From the NCBI RefSeq assembly GCF_050278625.1, contig NZ_JBNNTI010000033.1, positions 1-49,143 of the forward strand: a stretch of 49,143 nt of DNA, given 5' to 3'. Position numbers and translations under genes: made by a program. The notes under the pieces were generated by a model that searched no databases, was not told the DNA's origin, and worked only from the letters and a program-made list of their open reading frames with translations. The stretch is from Viridibacillus sp050278625. GTDB lineage: Bacteria; Bacillota; Bacilli; Bacillales_A; Planococcaceae. Below are positions 24,606-33,381 of this stretch, piece by piece; positions within the stretch are counted from its first letter, which is position 1, and each line of letters opens with the position of its first letter.

Positions 24606-25739
24606 ATGAGAGCAAAAACAAAATTTATTCATGCTGGTATTGTTGGTGATGAAACAACAGGTGCAGTATCAACTCCTATATATCAAGTAAGTACTTATAA
24701 ACAAGATGCTGTCGGAAAGTTTCGTGGATATGAATATTCTCGAACAGGAAATCCAACACGCCATGCATTAGAAGTTTTAATTAGTAAACTTGAAAATGGA
24801 CATGCTGGATTTGCTTTTAGTTCAGGAATGGCCGCTGTAAGCTCTGTAGTTATGCTTTTCAAACAGGGTGATCATATTATTGTAACCGACGATGTCTATG
24901 GAGGGACTTTTAGAGTCTTTACAAAAGTTTTAAATCGATTTGGTATTGAGGCAACATTTGTTGATACTGCTAATATTCAAGACGTAGAAGATGCAATTCA
25001 ACCTAATACAAAAGGAATTTATGTAGAAACACCAACGAACCCATTATTGAAAATTACAGATATTAAGCAGATAAGTATTTTAGCAAAACGACATCAGTTA
25101 CTAACAATCGTAGATAACACTTTTTTAACCCCATATTTGCAACAACCAATCACACTTGGTGCAGATATTGTTTTGCATAGTGCAACAAAGTATATTGGTG
25201 GACATAGTGATGTCATAGCAGGTTTGGTCGTTGTAAATAATGCAGAACTGGCAGAACAATTACATTATGTTCAAAACTCAGTTGGAGCAATATTAGGACC
25301 TCAAGATTCATGGTTACTAATTCGAGGGATTAAAACTTTGCCAATTCGAGTAGAAGAAGTAAATTCTAGTACTCAAAGGATAGCAGAATTCTTGGAACAA
25401 AATAGCAAGGTAGGCAAAGTGTATTATCCGGGACTAATAAATCACCCAGGTCATGAATTACAAAAGACACAAGCAACTGGTTTTGGCGGTATTATTTCCT
25501 TTGATGTTGGAAGTGCAGAGAAGGCAGAAGAAGTAATCTCTAAATTACGATATTTCACATTAGCGGAAAGCCTCGGTGCAGTAGAAAGTTTGATATCCAT
25601 TCCGGCGCGTATGACACATGCTTCCATTCCTACTGATCGTCGTGCGGAACTTGGAATTGTAGATGGACTTGTACGTATTTCCGTAGGTATTGAAGATGTA
25701 GAAGATTTACTAGAAGACTTAGCTCAAGCTCTGTTATAA
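24606..25739 (+). CDS. mccB: Cystathionine gamma-lyase / homocysteine gamma-lyase MccB
   Basis: 377 residues, Cys/Met metabolism PLP enzyme (fold type I). The PLP Lys lies in SATKYIGGHSD (about 195-205), and EYSRTGNPTR (about 41-50) and ETPTNP are family landmarks. It cleaves cystathionine to cysteine, 2-oxobutyrate and ammonia. Its ATG starts on the base after the mccA stop, with GAGGAG nine bases upstream inside mccA. It completes the homocysteine-to-cysteine route. The nucleosidase gene mtnN, present in the B. subtilis operon, is not here. Confidence 0.93.
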   Translation: MRAKTKFIHAGIVGDETTGAVSTPIYQVSTYKQDAVGKFRGYEYSRTGNPTRHALEVLISKLENGHAGFAFSSGMAAVSSVVMLFKQGDHIIVTDDVYGGTFRVFTKVLNRFGIEATFVDTANIQDVEDAIQPNTKGIYVETPTNPLLKITDIKQISILAKRHQLLTIVDNTFLTPYLQQPITLGADIVLHSATKYIGGHSDVIAGLVVVNNAELAEQLHYVQNSVGAILGPQDSWLLIRGIKTLPIRVEEVNSSTQRIAEFLEQNSKVGKVYYPGLINHPGHELQKTQATGFGGIISFDVGSAEKAEEVISKLRYFTLAESLGAVESLISIPARMTHASIPTDRRAELGIVDGLVRISVGIEDVEDLLEDLAQALL

Positions 25740-25762
25740 AATAAAATGAAACAAAGTGATTG

Positions 25763-25794
25763 GCTACCTTTATAATAGAGGTAGCTGTTTTATT
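25763..25794 (+). terminator. Intrinsic terminator
   Basis: GCTACCT / AGGTAGC then TGTTTTATTT, ending the mcc operon and immediately preceding the ribosome binding site of the next gene. Confidence 0.7.
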
Positions 25795-25808
25795 TAGGAG
25801 GAACAAAA

Positions 25809-26438
25809 ATGAAAATTGTAGAACAATGTGAGCAAATGGTAAAGGATATTTATAATCAGTTTGATGCTAGTCATGACTGGCAACATATAGAACGAGTTAT
25901 GCAAAATGCACAAGCAATTTTGAAAACGGAACCAACAGCAGATGGTGAATTAGTAGAACTTGCAGTTTTATTACATGATGTAAGTGATTCGAAATATACA
26001 GATTCAAAAGAAAATGAACAACGTATTTTACAACAGCTTAATATATCTGAACAACAGCAACAAATAATTCGAGATATCATTGCTTCTGTTTCTTACAATG
26101 GTGGCAATCAATTAGAAGCTACTTCAATTGAAGCGCAAATTGTACGAGATGCAGATCGCTTAGATGCAATCGGAGCCGTAGGAATTGCAAGAACATTTGC
26201 TTTCGGAGGGGCGAAAGGTCGTAAACTCTATGATGATCAAGAAGAAGCACGCCATAATATGTCTGTTGAAGACTATCGAAATAAAGAAACAGCTTCTGTT
26301 ACACACTTTTATGAAAAGCTTTTACTACTTAAAGATTTAATGACAACAACAAAAGGTAAGCAGATGGCTAAAGAAAGACATGAATTTATGGTATGCTTTT
26401 TAAAACAGCTTAAAAATGAAAGAGACGGGGAACTATGA
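25809..26438 (+). CDS. ypgQ: HD-domain nucleotide pyrophosphohydrolase YpgQ
   Basis: 209 residues. HD-superfamily metal ligands are visible: H22 region (SHDWQHIERV), LLHDVSDSKY (about 57-66) and RDADRLDAIGAVGIART (about 114-130). B. subtilis YpgQ is a metal-dependent nucleotide pyrophosphohydrolase, so a house-cleaning or (d)NTP diphosphatase role is likely. ATG 25809 has TAGGAGGA upstream. Its stop overlaps the ABC-F start by four bases (ATGA). In B. subtilis ypgQ sits next to ypgR; here an ABC-F gene has come between them. Confidence 0.87.
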   Translation: MKIVEQCEQMVKDIYNQFDASHDWQHIERVMQNAQAILKTEPTADGELVELAVLLHDVSDSKYTDSKENEQRILQQLNISEQQQQIIRDIIASVSYNGGNQLEATSIEAQIVRDADRLDAIGAVGIARTFAFGGAKGRKLYDDQEEARHNMSVEDYRNKETASVTHFYEKLLLLKDLMTTTKGKQMAKERHEFMVCFLKQLKNERDGEL

Positions 26439-28318
26439 GCCATTTAATTATATCTAATCTAACAAAAACAGTCGGAGATAAAACTCTATTTAAAGATATC
26501 GACTTTACTATTTATAGCGGTGAACGCGCTGGTTTAATTGGCATTAATGGCACCGGTAAATCAACGCTTATGTCCATACTAGCTGGAGAGCTAGACGCAG
26601 ACCAAATTGAAAAAGATCACCCAAACAAATACCGCATCGCACATTTACCTCAAAATCCAGAATTTGCTCAAGATAAAACAGTATTACAAGCTGTATTCTC
26701 CGGTGATTCACCGATTCTAAAATTAAACCGTGATTATGAAGATACACTCTCTTTACTAGGGAAAAATCCAGAATCATCTCAATTACAGACGCAATTATTC
26801 CGTTTACAACAAGAAATGGATACACAGCAAGCATGGGACATTAACGCATTAGCGAAAACAGCTCTTACAAAGCTCGGTATTGAAATGTTTGATGAACAGG
26901 TTACTAATCTATCTGGAGGGCAACAAAAACGTGTCGCTTTAGCAAAAGTACTAATTGAACCTGCAGATTTATATTTACTAGATGAGCCAACCAACCATTT
27001 GGATGTGCAATCAACTGAATGGCTACAAGAAATGGTGCTACGTTTAAAAGGCGCTGTCATCTTTATCACCCATGATCGCTACTTCCTTGATGAAATTTCG
27101 ACGCATATCTATGAACTTGCAAATCAAATATTGTACAAACATAAAGGTAATTACGGAGACTATTTAGAATCCAAAGCGATTCGTGAGGAAATGACTGTTG
27201 CCACTCAAGCAAAAATGCACAACCGTTATCGATCAGAACTGAAATGGATTCGTCGCGGAGCACAGGCCCGTTCAACCAAGCAAAAAGCACGTATTCAACG
27301 CTTTGAAGAACTATCTGATAATATAGACCGTAAATCAGATGCTGGAGGTCTTGAACTTGGTTTAGCAACATCAAGACTAGGTAAAAAAGTGTTGGAAGCA
27401 GAAAGTATCACAAAATCTTTTGGTGAACGTCATTTAATTAAGGATTATTCATTCCTTTTACAACAAGGCGATCGCATCGGTATTATTGGTGCAAACGGAG
27501 CAGGGAAAAGTACTCTCTTGAAAATGCTTGCTGGTGAGGTTGTACCTGATCAGGGGCGAATAGAAGTGGGCTCCACGGTCCGTATTGCACATTTTACACA
27601 ACAACTGCCGCAAATGAATGACAATCAACGAATGATTGAGTATATTCGTGAGTCAGCTAATGATATTCAAGATTCAGAAGGGGAACATCATTCGGCTGCA
27701 TCGATGCTCGAACGCTTTTTATTTCCATTGCATACGCATGGAACGCCAATCGGCAAGTTGTCTGGTGGAGAACGTAAACGACTATATCTATTGAAACTGT
27801 TAATGGAGCAACCTAATGTTCTTTTACTGGACGAACCTACAAATGATTTAGATATCGAAACGCTTTCTGTTTTAGAAGACTTTATCGAACAATTCCCAGG
27901 TGTTGTTGTGACCATCTCCCATGACCGTTTTTTCTTAGATCGTATTGCGAAAAAACTCTGGATATTGGATGGGCAAGGTGGAATCGACGAAAGTCTCGAC
28001 ATTTACAGTGATTATTTAGCAAAACTTGAAGCAGTACCTGCACCTGTGAAAGAAGAAAAAGTTGAAAAACCAAAAGAACAAAAAGTGAAAACTCAAAAGA
28101 AAAAACTTTCATTCAAAGAACAAAAAGAGTGGGAAACAATAGAAGCTGATATTGCAAAATTAGAAGAAGCGATAATGGAAGCAGAAGAAGGTGTATCTAC
28201 AGCTGGTTCTGACTTCACAAAACTTCAACAATTAACAGCGGAGCTGGAAGAACTGAACGCGAAGTATGAGCACCTTATTGAACGATGGGAATACTTACAA
28301 GACATTGTGAACCAATAA
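26435..28318 (+). CDS. ABC-F family ATPase (YfmR/Uup type)
   Basis: 627 residues, two ABC domains and no membrane domain. Walker A GINGTGKST and GANGAGKST, signatures LSGGQQKR and LSGGERKR, and Walker B LLDEPTNHLD and LLDEPTNDLD are all intact. The interdomain linker (about 230-310, with RRGAQARSTKQKARIQ) and a Lys/Glu-rich C-terminal coiled coil (about 530-627) match YfmR/Uup. Members bind the ribosomal E site; YfmR helps stalled translation together with EF-P. Length agrees with YfmR. An antibiotic-resistance ABC-F is less likely given the C-terminal coil. Coupled to ypgQ upstream. Confidence 0.9.
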   Translation: MSHLIISNLTKTVGDKTLFKDIDFTIYSGERAGLIGINGTGKSTLMSILAGELDADQIEKDHPNKYRIAHLPQNPEFAQDKTVLQAVFSGDSPILKLNRDYEDTLSLLGKNPESSQLQTQLFRLQQEMDTQQAWDINALAKTALTKLGIEMFDEQVTNLSGGQQKRVALAKVLIEPADLYLLDEPTNHLDVQSTEWLQEMVLRLKGAVIFITHDRYFLDEISTHIYELANQILYKHKGNYGDYLESKAIREEMTVATQAKMHNRYRSELKWIRRGAQARSTKQKARIQRFEELSDNIDRKSDAGGLELGLATSRLGKKVLEAESITKSFGERHLIKDYSFLLQQGDRIGIIGANGAGKSTLLKMLAGEVVPDQGRIEVGSTVRIAHFTQQLPQMNDNQRMIEYIRESANDIQDSEGEHHSAASMLERFLFPLHTHGTPIGKLSGGERKRLYLLKLLMEQPNVLLLDEPTNDLDIETLSVLEDFIEQFPGVVVTISHDRFFLDRIAKKLWILDGQGGIDESLDIYSDYLAKLEAVPAPVKEEKVEKPKEQKVKTQKKKLSFKEQKEWETIEADIAKLEEAIMEAEEGVSTAGSDFTKLQQLTAELEELNAKYEHLIERWEYLQDIVNQ

Positions 28319-28332
28319 GAGGGGGATTACAA

Positions 28333-29460
28333 ATGAACATTTTAACTATAGAACCAACACCAAGTCCAAATACAATGAAAATCGTTTTAGATCATGAATT
28401 ACCTTTTGGCAAAGCATATAACTATAACGAAGCCAATAAATCTGATGCGCCAAAAGAAGTACAAGACATACTAACAATCGAAGGTGTCAAAGGAGTCTAT
28501 CATGTAGCAGATTTCCTAGCGGTAGAACGTATTGCAAAGTATGACTGGGAAAGTATCTTAGCAGCTGTTCGCATTGCATTTGGTGAGGATGAGCAAGTAA
28601 AGAATAGTGAAGAACAGGTAGACGAACATTTTGGAGAAGTATATGTACATGTTCAAATGTTTAAAGGTATCCCATTACAAGTCAAAGTGTTTGATAGTAT
28701 TGCTGAAAAACGTTTTGGCCTAGCAGAACGTTTTATCAATGCTTTTAATGAAGCGATGAGTACGGATGAGAACTATATCTATGAACGCAAATGGGTAGAC
28801 TATGGTGTCCGTTACGGTGATAAACAGGAAATTGGTGATAGCGTTGTTGCAGAACTTGAGGCATCTTTCCCTAAACAGCGTATTGATGAACTGATTTTGG
28901 CAAGTAAAGAGAAAAAAGACGTTGTTGAGACACGTAAACGAAACGTTTCATTAGAAGAATTTTCAGTAGATGATTGGGCAACCCGCTTCCAACTGCTAGA
29001 TCAAATGGCAGATCCAGAAGTTGAAGATTTACCTTTACTTGAAAAAGCTTTACAAGATGAGAAAATGTCTATTCGTCGTCTAGCAACTATTTACTTAGGC
29101 ATGGTAGAAGATGTTGCAGTTGTACCCCTATTAGTACAAGCACTAAATGATAAGAGTTCTTCTGTACGTCGAACTGCAGGGGATTGTATAAGTGATCTTG
29201 GCTTTGTAGAGTTTGAAGCGGCAATGATGGAGTCGCTTAAAGACCGTAACAAACTTGTGCGCTGGCGTGCAGCCATGTACTTGTATGAAACGGGTACAGA
29301 AACCTCACTTAAAGCTCTTGAAGAAGCAAGTGATGACAGCGAATTTGAAGTGAAACTACAAGTGAAAATGGCTATCGCTCGTATTTCACAAGGCGAGGAA
29401 GCAAAGGGTTCTGTTTGGAAACAAATGACAGAAGCACGTGCTTCAAAAAAGATTAAGTAA
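28333..29460 (+). CDS. ypgR: Conserved virulence factor C family protein (YpgR): Nfu N-domain plus HEAT repeats
   Basis: 375 residues from ATG 28333, which has AGAGGGGG eight bases upstream; an in-frame extension inside the ABC-F gene has none. The N-terminal scaffold Nfu/NifU N domain (about 1-85; EPTPSPNTMKIVLDHELPFG) is followed by a middle region and HEAT-like repeats (about 235-360; MSIRRLATIYLGMV, SSVRRTAGDCISDLG, KLVRWRAAMYLYETG). The S. aureus homologue CvfC affects virulence and B. subtilis YpgR is uncharacterised. An adaptor role in Fe-S handling is inferred. It is third in the ypgQ-abcF-ypgR operon. Confidence 0.88.
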   Translation: MNILTIEPTPSPNTMKIVLDHELPFGKAYNYNEANKSDAPKEVQDILTIEGVKGVYHVADFLAVERIAKYDWESILAAVRIAFGEDEQVKNSEEQVDEHFGEVYVHVQMFKGIPLQVKVFDSIAEKRFGLAERFINAFNEAMSTDENYIYERKWVDYGVRYGDKQEIGDSVVAELEASFPKQRIDELILASKEKKDVVETRKRNVSLEEFSVDDWATRFQLLDQMADPEVEDLPLLEKALQDEKMSIRRLATIYLGMVEDVAVVPLLVQALNDKSSSVRRTAGDCISDLGFVEFEAAMMESLKDRNKLVRWRAAMYLYETGTETSLKALEEASDDSEFEVKLQVKMAIARISQGEEAKGSVWKQMTEARASKKIK

Positions 29461-29577
29461 ATAATAAAAAGACACTGGGATTAAAAATTTAATAGAATAA
29501 ACTAAAAAGAGGATATTATGTTCAACAAATGAACATATATTCTCTTTTTCTTACATATTAAAATCATTAAAAAATAA

Positions 29578-29608
29578 TTCTTGTTAGAGGGAGTTTAGTT
29601 GAATAAGA
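29578..29608 (+). repeat. Interspersed palindromic repeat, copy E
   Basis: TTCTTGTTAGAGGGAGTTTAGTTGAATAAG, with the right arm intact. It is the only copy outside the first 9 kb and again precedes a cluster of gene fragments. Confidence 0.55.
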
Positions 29609-29617
29609 TATAAAAGG

Positions 29618-29861
29618 GTTTTATATAATAAAGCGAAATAATAATAGATTATTTGTAAAAAGGGAGGTAAATGGTATTGCTGCCACTTATGATCTCATCA
29701 CAGCGGGTAAAGATCATAACGGTTATGTTTCTGTAGAAGTGACAAAGGCCAAAAAATCAGAAGCTAGAATAAAAGAATTGACAGATGAAAACAAAAAGTT
29801 ACGTAAAGAAGAAAGTTCAGAACTAGCAGATTATATTAGAAATTTAGTACTGTCCTATTGA
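29618..29861 (+). pseudogene. Fragment with coiled-coil C-terminus
   Basis: An in-frame stretch without a usable start. It reads VNGIAATYDLITAGKDHNGY, then VSVEVTKAKKSEARIKELTD and ENKKLRKEESSELADYIRNL, ending at TGA 29859. The second half is a charged heptad-like helix. A good AGGGAGGT (about 29661) sits inside it, which hints at a shifted start. No family is recognised. Confidence 0.4.
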
Positions 29862-30067
29862 AAAAGGGAGTTTTTGGTATAATATTTGAACATGTACTTT
29901 TACATAAGATGGACGACTTCTGGATTTTACCAGGAGGAGCTATGGAGTTTAATGGTGTAGATTACGAAACCACTATGGAAGCTTTAAAAAGAGAATACAA
30001 AGAAGAATTAGATGTGGAAATTAATATCATAAAACTATTATGGGTAAAAAGGTTTAATGTACTCTAA
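29858..30067 (+). pseudogene. NUDIX hydrolase fragment
   Basis: 69 codons. GGAMEF...MEALKREYKEELDVEI is the NUDIX box (REYKEE is the REUXEE core), but four extra residues (NGVD) lie between the Gly and Glu parts. The usual first and last strands of the domain are missing. The frame opens with TTG overlapping the previous stop. It is a decayed piece of a MutT-type enzyme rather than a working one. Confidence 0.6.
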
Positions 30068-30222
30068 AATATGCATCTTCGATTAAAAGAGCGTTATAGG
30101 TGCGGTTTTTCTAAATTAGGAAGATAAAGTTTGCATACAATGCACATTTTAATGAGTTGTCGTAAATTATCATATAGTTATATAATTAATAAACTGATTA
30201 TATAGAGGAGTTGAAAAGGAAC

Positions 30223-30897
30223 ATGTTCGCGCGATATAAAGTATTTTATTTAGTCTTTAGCCTGCTAGCGGTAGCTTTTGTTTTGACGGGTTGTGGAACT
30301 TCAACAAAAAGTGGACAGTCAGAGGGAAAAGTGGTAAAGGAATCGGACGAAAAAAAGGATTATTCATCAGCTGTGAAAGAAAATCCAATTGTGACGATTA
30401 CGATGAACAATAATGAAAAAATCGTTATTGAACTAGAGCCTTCTAAAGCTCCCAATACGGTAGCTAATTTTATTTCATTAGTTAAAAAAGGATATTATGA
30501 TGGTCTAATTTTTCATCGGGTTATCCCTGATTTTATGATCCAAGGAGGAGATCCTTCAGGAAATGGATCAGGTGGACCAGGTTATTCTATTGAAGGTGAA
30601 TTTTCTGAAAATGGTTTTGAAAATAATTTGAAACATGAACGTGGTGTCATTTCAATGGCAAGGTCTAATGATCCAAATTCTGCGGGGTCTCAATTTTTTA
30701 TTATGGCAGAAGAATCGCCACATCTTGATAGAGAATATGCTGCTTTTGGGAAAGTAATTGAGGGCATGGAAACAGTAGATACTATCGTTGCCGCTAAACG
30801 AGATAGTGCAGATAAACCGTTAGAAGATCAGCAAATGAAAAAGGTAGAAGTGGATACGAAGGGCTTTGACTACCCTGCACCAGAAGTACGAAAATAG
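30223..30897 (+). CDS. Cyclophilin-type peptidyl-prolyl isomerase, lipoprotein
   Basis: 224 residues from ATG 30223. A lipoprotein signal peptide ends in the lipobox VLTGC (Cys 24), so the mature protein is anchored outside the membrane. The cyclophilin domain (about 50-215) shows FHRVIPDFMIQGGDPSGNGSG and RGVISMARSNDPNSAGSQFF, the active-site blocks (R in FHRV, Q in MIQGG, F in QFFI). It catalyses proline isomerisation of secreted proteins. A TTG at 30211 abuts the AGGAG and is unlikely to be used. Confidence 0.92.
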   Translation: MFARYKVFYLVFSLLAVAFVLTGCGTSTKSGQSEGKVVKESDEKKDYSSAVKENPIVTITMNNNEKIVIELEPSKAPNTVANFISLVKKGYYDGLIFHRVIPDFMIQGGDPSGNGSGGPGYSIEGEFSENGFENNLKHERGVISMARSNDPNSAGSQFFIMAEESPHLDREYAAFGKVIEGMETVDTIVAAKRDSADKPLEDQQMKKVEVDTKGFDYPAPEVRK

Positions 30898-31073
30898 AAG
30901 ATGTGAGAATCCGAAATTGGGCGAATTTATCTTATATCGGGAGCACCAATCCAACAATTTGTTAAATTAGAAATGAATACAATTTGATTGTATTGTAAGT
31001 AGTGAATGAAGAATAATAAAACCGCACATAAATCAGTCACGAAGAACCATATCATAGATAAGTGAGCAAAAAA
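30898..31073 (+). other. Gene-free stretch
   Basis: No open frame or recognisable RNA between the cyclophilin gene and the terminator at 31074. Confidence 0.45.
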
Positions 31074-31112
31074 AATCAGTACTTCTATTAGAATAGAAGT
31101 TGCTGATTTTTT
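31074..31112. terminator. Bidirectional terminator
   Basis: AATCAG.ACTTCTATT / AATAGAAGT..CTGATT flanked by A7 and T7. It can end both the cyclophilin transcript and the minus-strand remnant. Confidence 0.85.
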
Positions 31113-31115
31113 TGA

Positions 31116-31268
31116 CTAAAAAATAATATTAAAAGTGAAGTTTGCAAGAAATTTACGTATTCTATTATAGATTTCTGTATTTGTTTCAATATGAATTCCT
31201 AAAGCATCGGAAAAAGAATGTAGTTCCATTTCAATCCAATCATAACTACCTAAATAGGGGAGATATTG
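31116..31268 (-). pseudogene. C-terminal gene remnant
   Basis: A 50-codon open stretch follows an in-frame stop on the minus strand: QYLPYLGSYDWIEMELHSFS then DALGIHIETNTEIYNRIRKF and LANFTFNIIF. It has protein-like composition, no start and its own terminator, so it is the surviving end of a lost gene. No family is recognised. The rest of 31269-31483 is AT-rich, with TATAAT at 31391-31396 as a likely -10 for the next gene. Confidence 0.4.
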
Positions 31269-31483
31269 CTAGCTTTTAATGCAGATAATCGAAAAAATAC
31301 AAAGGGCACTTTTATCAACAATCAATTTCAGAAAATAGTTCCTTTATATTTTATTTTATATTTATAGTGTGACTTTTGTCTCTCTATAGTATAATGGTAT
31401 AGTTATGTAAAAAGAAATAGTGAATGGATTTAAAGGCTTTATGCGGGTTATCAAGTAGTGAAATTAAGAATGGGAGAGATTAT

Positions 31484-31699
31484 ATGATTTGTGGGAAATG
31501 CGATTGTGAAAAAAAGCCAGCTTTAGTCGTGCAAAACTTCAACCTTCACGGTGGAGAACTTCATATTCAAAATATACCTGCAGCGCTTTGTGATTGTGAT
31601 GTATGGTTAGCACCTTCTATCAGAATGGAACTGCAACAATATGCATCAGAAAATAGTCATTTACAAGGTATACATAATATTTCATTTGAAGAGATTTAA
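31484..31699 (+). CDS. Small YgiT-type zinc-finger-like protein
   Basis: 71 residues from ATG 31484, with GGGAGAG seven bases upstream. MICGKCDCE at the N-terminus and ALCDCDVWL at about 33-41 give two Cys pairs around a short beta segment (GELHIQNIPAALC). This is the layout of YgiT-type zinc ribbons (MqsA N-domain). There is no HTH domain and no MqsR toxin nearby. Function is unknown. An extension upstream to TTG-like starts lacks a binding site. Confidence 0.6.
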   Translation: MICGKCDCEKKPALVVQNFNLHGGELHIQNIPAALCDCDVWLAPSIRMELQQYASENSHLQGIHNISFEEI

Positions 31700-31724
31700 T
31701 AAAATAATTTGTACATATCTGTAG

Positions 31725-31756
31725 AAGGACTTCTGAAATTGGAAGTCCTTTTTTTG
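31725..31756. terminator. Intrinsic terminator
   Basis: AAGGACTTC / GAAGTCCTT, nine perfect pairs, followed by seven T. It lies between two convergent genes. Confidence 0.9.
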
Positions 31757-31767
31757 ATCATTTATTT

Positions 31768-31956
31768 TTAGTTCAATACTTTACGCTTTTTATATTCCTT
31801 GGATGAAAATATGCGCAAGCTACGATAGATAAACTGTATACATAATAGAAATATGATTACTCGAACAACGGGACTTTGAATAGGTGCTACGATTGAAAAT
31901 ACAAATAGTGAGATGCCTAGAACAGTAAAGAAGACAGCTGTATTGACATCTTTCAT
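31768..31956 (-). CDS. Small two-helix membrane protein
   Basis: 62 residues with two membrane helices (about 7-26 and 29-48) and a basic tail (KEYKKRK). Unrecognised. ATG 31956 has AAGGAG eight bases before it; two TTG codons just upstream are less well placed. Stand-alone gene. Confidence 0.6.
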   Translation of the reverse strand: MKDVNTAVFFTVLGISLFVFSIVAPIQSPVVRVIIFLLCIQFIYRSLRIFSSKEYKKRKVLN

Positions 31957-32451
31957 CAACAAAACTCCTTTTTAATACTACTTATGATTGTTAATGTATT
32001 TTTCTCACACTACAATCTTTCTATACACTCGCAATAAAAAAATAATTGTTAAAATCTTAATGAATAAAAGTAAAGTCTCCTTTTAAAAATTCACAAGCCA
32101 TTTTTGGGAATCAATAGAATTGAAAAGGTTTTTGGAATATCAATATAAAAAATGAAAAAATATTGAAAAATTTGTGAACAATTGTTTATAATTGTACTAA
32201 TAATAAATATAAAAGAAAAAAAGTGACTTAGAGTCTTCTTAAAAAGAAAATGAATTTGATTAAAACTTTCGTAATTCATTGAAGAAAAAGAAATATGACA
32301 TTCCTAATACATGTAGATCGTTTAGCATAAGCTAATGGATAAGAATTTGTCAAAAATAAAAAAGTATTGATAATTATATGTTTAAAAAGCTATATAAAGG
32401 CACTTAGTATTAACGAAATATCAATAAGATTGTATAGAAAGGAGATTGTCT
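31957..32451 (+). other. AT-rich intergenic region
   Basis: Very AT-rich, no open frame of substance. AACAATTGTT near 32176-32185 is a small palindrome inside TTGTGAACAATTGTTTATAATTG, which could be a regulatory site. Nothing else can be supported. Confidence 0.4.
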
Positions 32452-33027
32452 ATGGATAAAATTAGACTTATACCTCATGATGTTATGTACGCAGAAAAAA
32501 TATCACCATTAATCAGTTCGAAATTAGTGAAAAGTGCACTAGGTATGAATGATTATCAAACATCAGTCAGTGGGGTACTCAATTTTATACGTGGCATGCA
32601 ACTTGCTGAAAGAGAAAATCAACAATTATCTCGTGTTATTATTAATTCTGCTTTTGAAATAGTAGGTGTTACAACTCTAAAAGAAATAGATCATGAAAAG
32701 AAGTTATGTCACATTGGTACATGGATTGCTGAGCCTTTTTGGGGATTAGGATATAATGAGCAAGCAAAAGAACAGATTCTGTTATTAGCATTTAATCGCT
32801 TCAATTTAGATTATGTATTTGCGGGTGCTAGAGTAGAAAACATTCGTTCTCAAAAAGCACAAGCAAAACTTCCGTATATGACATTGTCAGTTGAAGAAGA
32901 TTTTCCTGAAGAACTTAAAAAAATTGAACGTCAAGAAAAAACGCTATGTGTTTTAAATGTCATTAAACGAGACGATTTTCAAGCGTGGTACCATTTTCAA
33001 TATTTGGGTAAAGTTGCGAATAGTTAA
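32452..33027 (+). CDS. GNAT family N-acetyltransferase
   Basis: 191 residues from ATG 32452 (AAAGGAG seven bases upstream; a TTG six bases earlier is too close to that site). The region GTWIAEPFWGLGYNEQAKEQ (about 89-108) is the acetyl-CoA turn (WGLGYN in place of WGKGYN) and the later VENIRSQKAQAKLP corresponds to the N..S...leklGF motif, in altered form. RimJ/RimL-like; substrate unknown. Single gene with a terminator. Confidence 0.82.
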   Translation: MDKIRLIPHDVMYAEKISPLISSKLVKSALGMNDYQTSVSGVLNFIRGMQLAERENQQLSRVIINSAFEIVGVTTLKEIDHEKKLCHIGTWIAEPFWGLGYNEQAKEQILLLAFNRFNLDYVFAGARVENIRSQKAQAKLPYMTLSVEEDFPEELKKIERQEKTLCVLNVIKRDDFQAWYHFQYLGKVANS

Positions 33028-33031
33028 AAAG

Positions 33032-33062
33032 AACGATTCCTTATAGTAGGAGTCGTTTTTAC
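33032..33062 (+). terminator. Intrinsic terminator
   Basis: AACGATTCCT / AGGAGTCGTT then TTTTAC. Confidence 0.85.
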
Positions 33063-33122
33063 TTTCATTATATAGAGAAGTAGAAAAGTCAATAAGTGAT
33101 CTCTTCTATGTTGGGGTTGGTT

Positions 33123-33275
33123 TACTACCGGATGTAGAATCTCTAACGAGTTACTTATCATTCAAGGTGGACCGTTCAAAAGGAAAATTCTAATAAAGGA
33201 TATTAATAAAATATCCAGAACGAAAAATCTATAGGCTTCTCAAGCGCTGTTGTTTTGAAATAATTTATGGGACTG
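33123..33275 (+). pseudogene. bPH_6 (DUF1200-type) PH-domain protein remnant
   Basis: In the frame of 33124 it reads TTGCRISNELLIIQGGPFKR then KILIKDINKISRTKN, followed by a stop. A second stretch with another frame carries the expected SSxxAL and LEIIYG-like ending (EIIYGT). The bacterial PH domain pattern (I.n..Liik.GpfkkkIpi.dI..i..trn) is clear. It lacks a start, has stops and indels, and is not expressed as a protein. Confidence 0.65.
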
Positions 33276-33333
33276 CCTATAGCATGGCAACTTGTTTCTC
33301 CACAAATTAAGTTAGATAAACGGTTAAAAGAAG

Positions 33334-33376
33334 TTGTGTAAGTATGATTTTGAATATCATCTTACACAACCTCTTT
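33334..33376. terminator. Bidirectional terminator
   Basis: TTGTGTAAG.ATGAT / ATCAT.CTTACACAA with T tracts on both sides, between the PH remnant and the sugar kinase. Confidence 0.85.
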
Positions 33377-33381
33377 TTTCA

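Noticed and set aside
28285..28332. Upstream extension of the ypgR reading frame
   Set aside because: It overlaps the end of the ABC-F gene and has no ribosome binding site, while ATG 28333 has a strong one.
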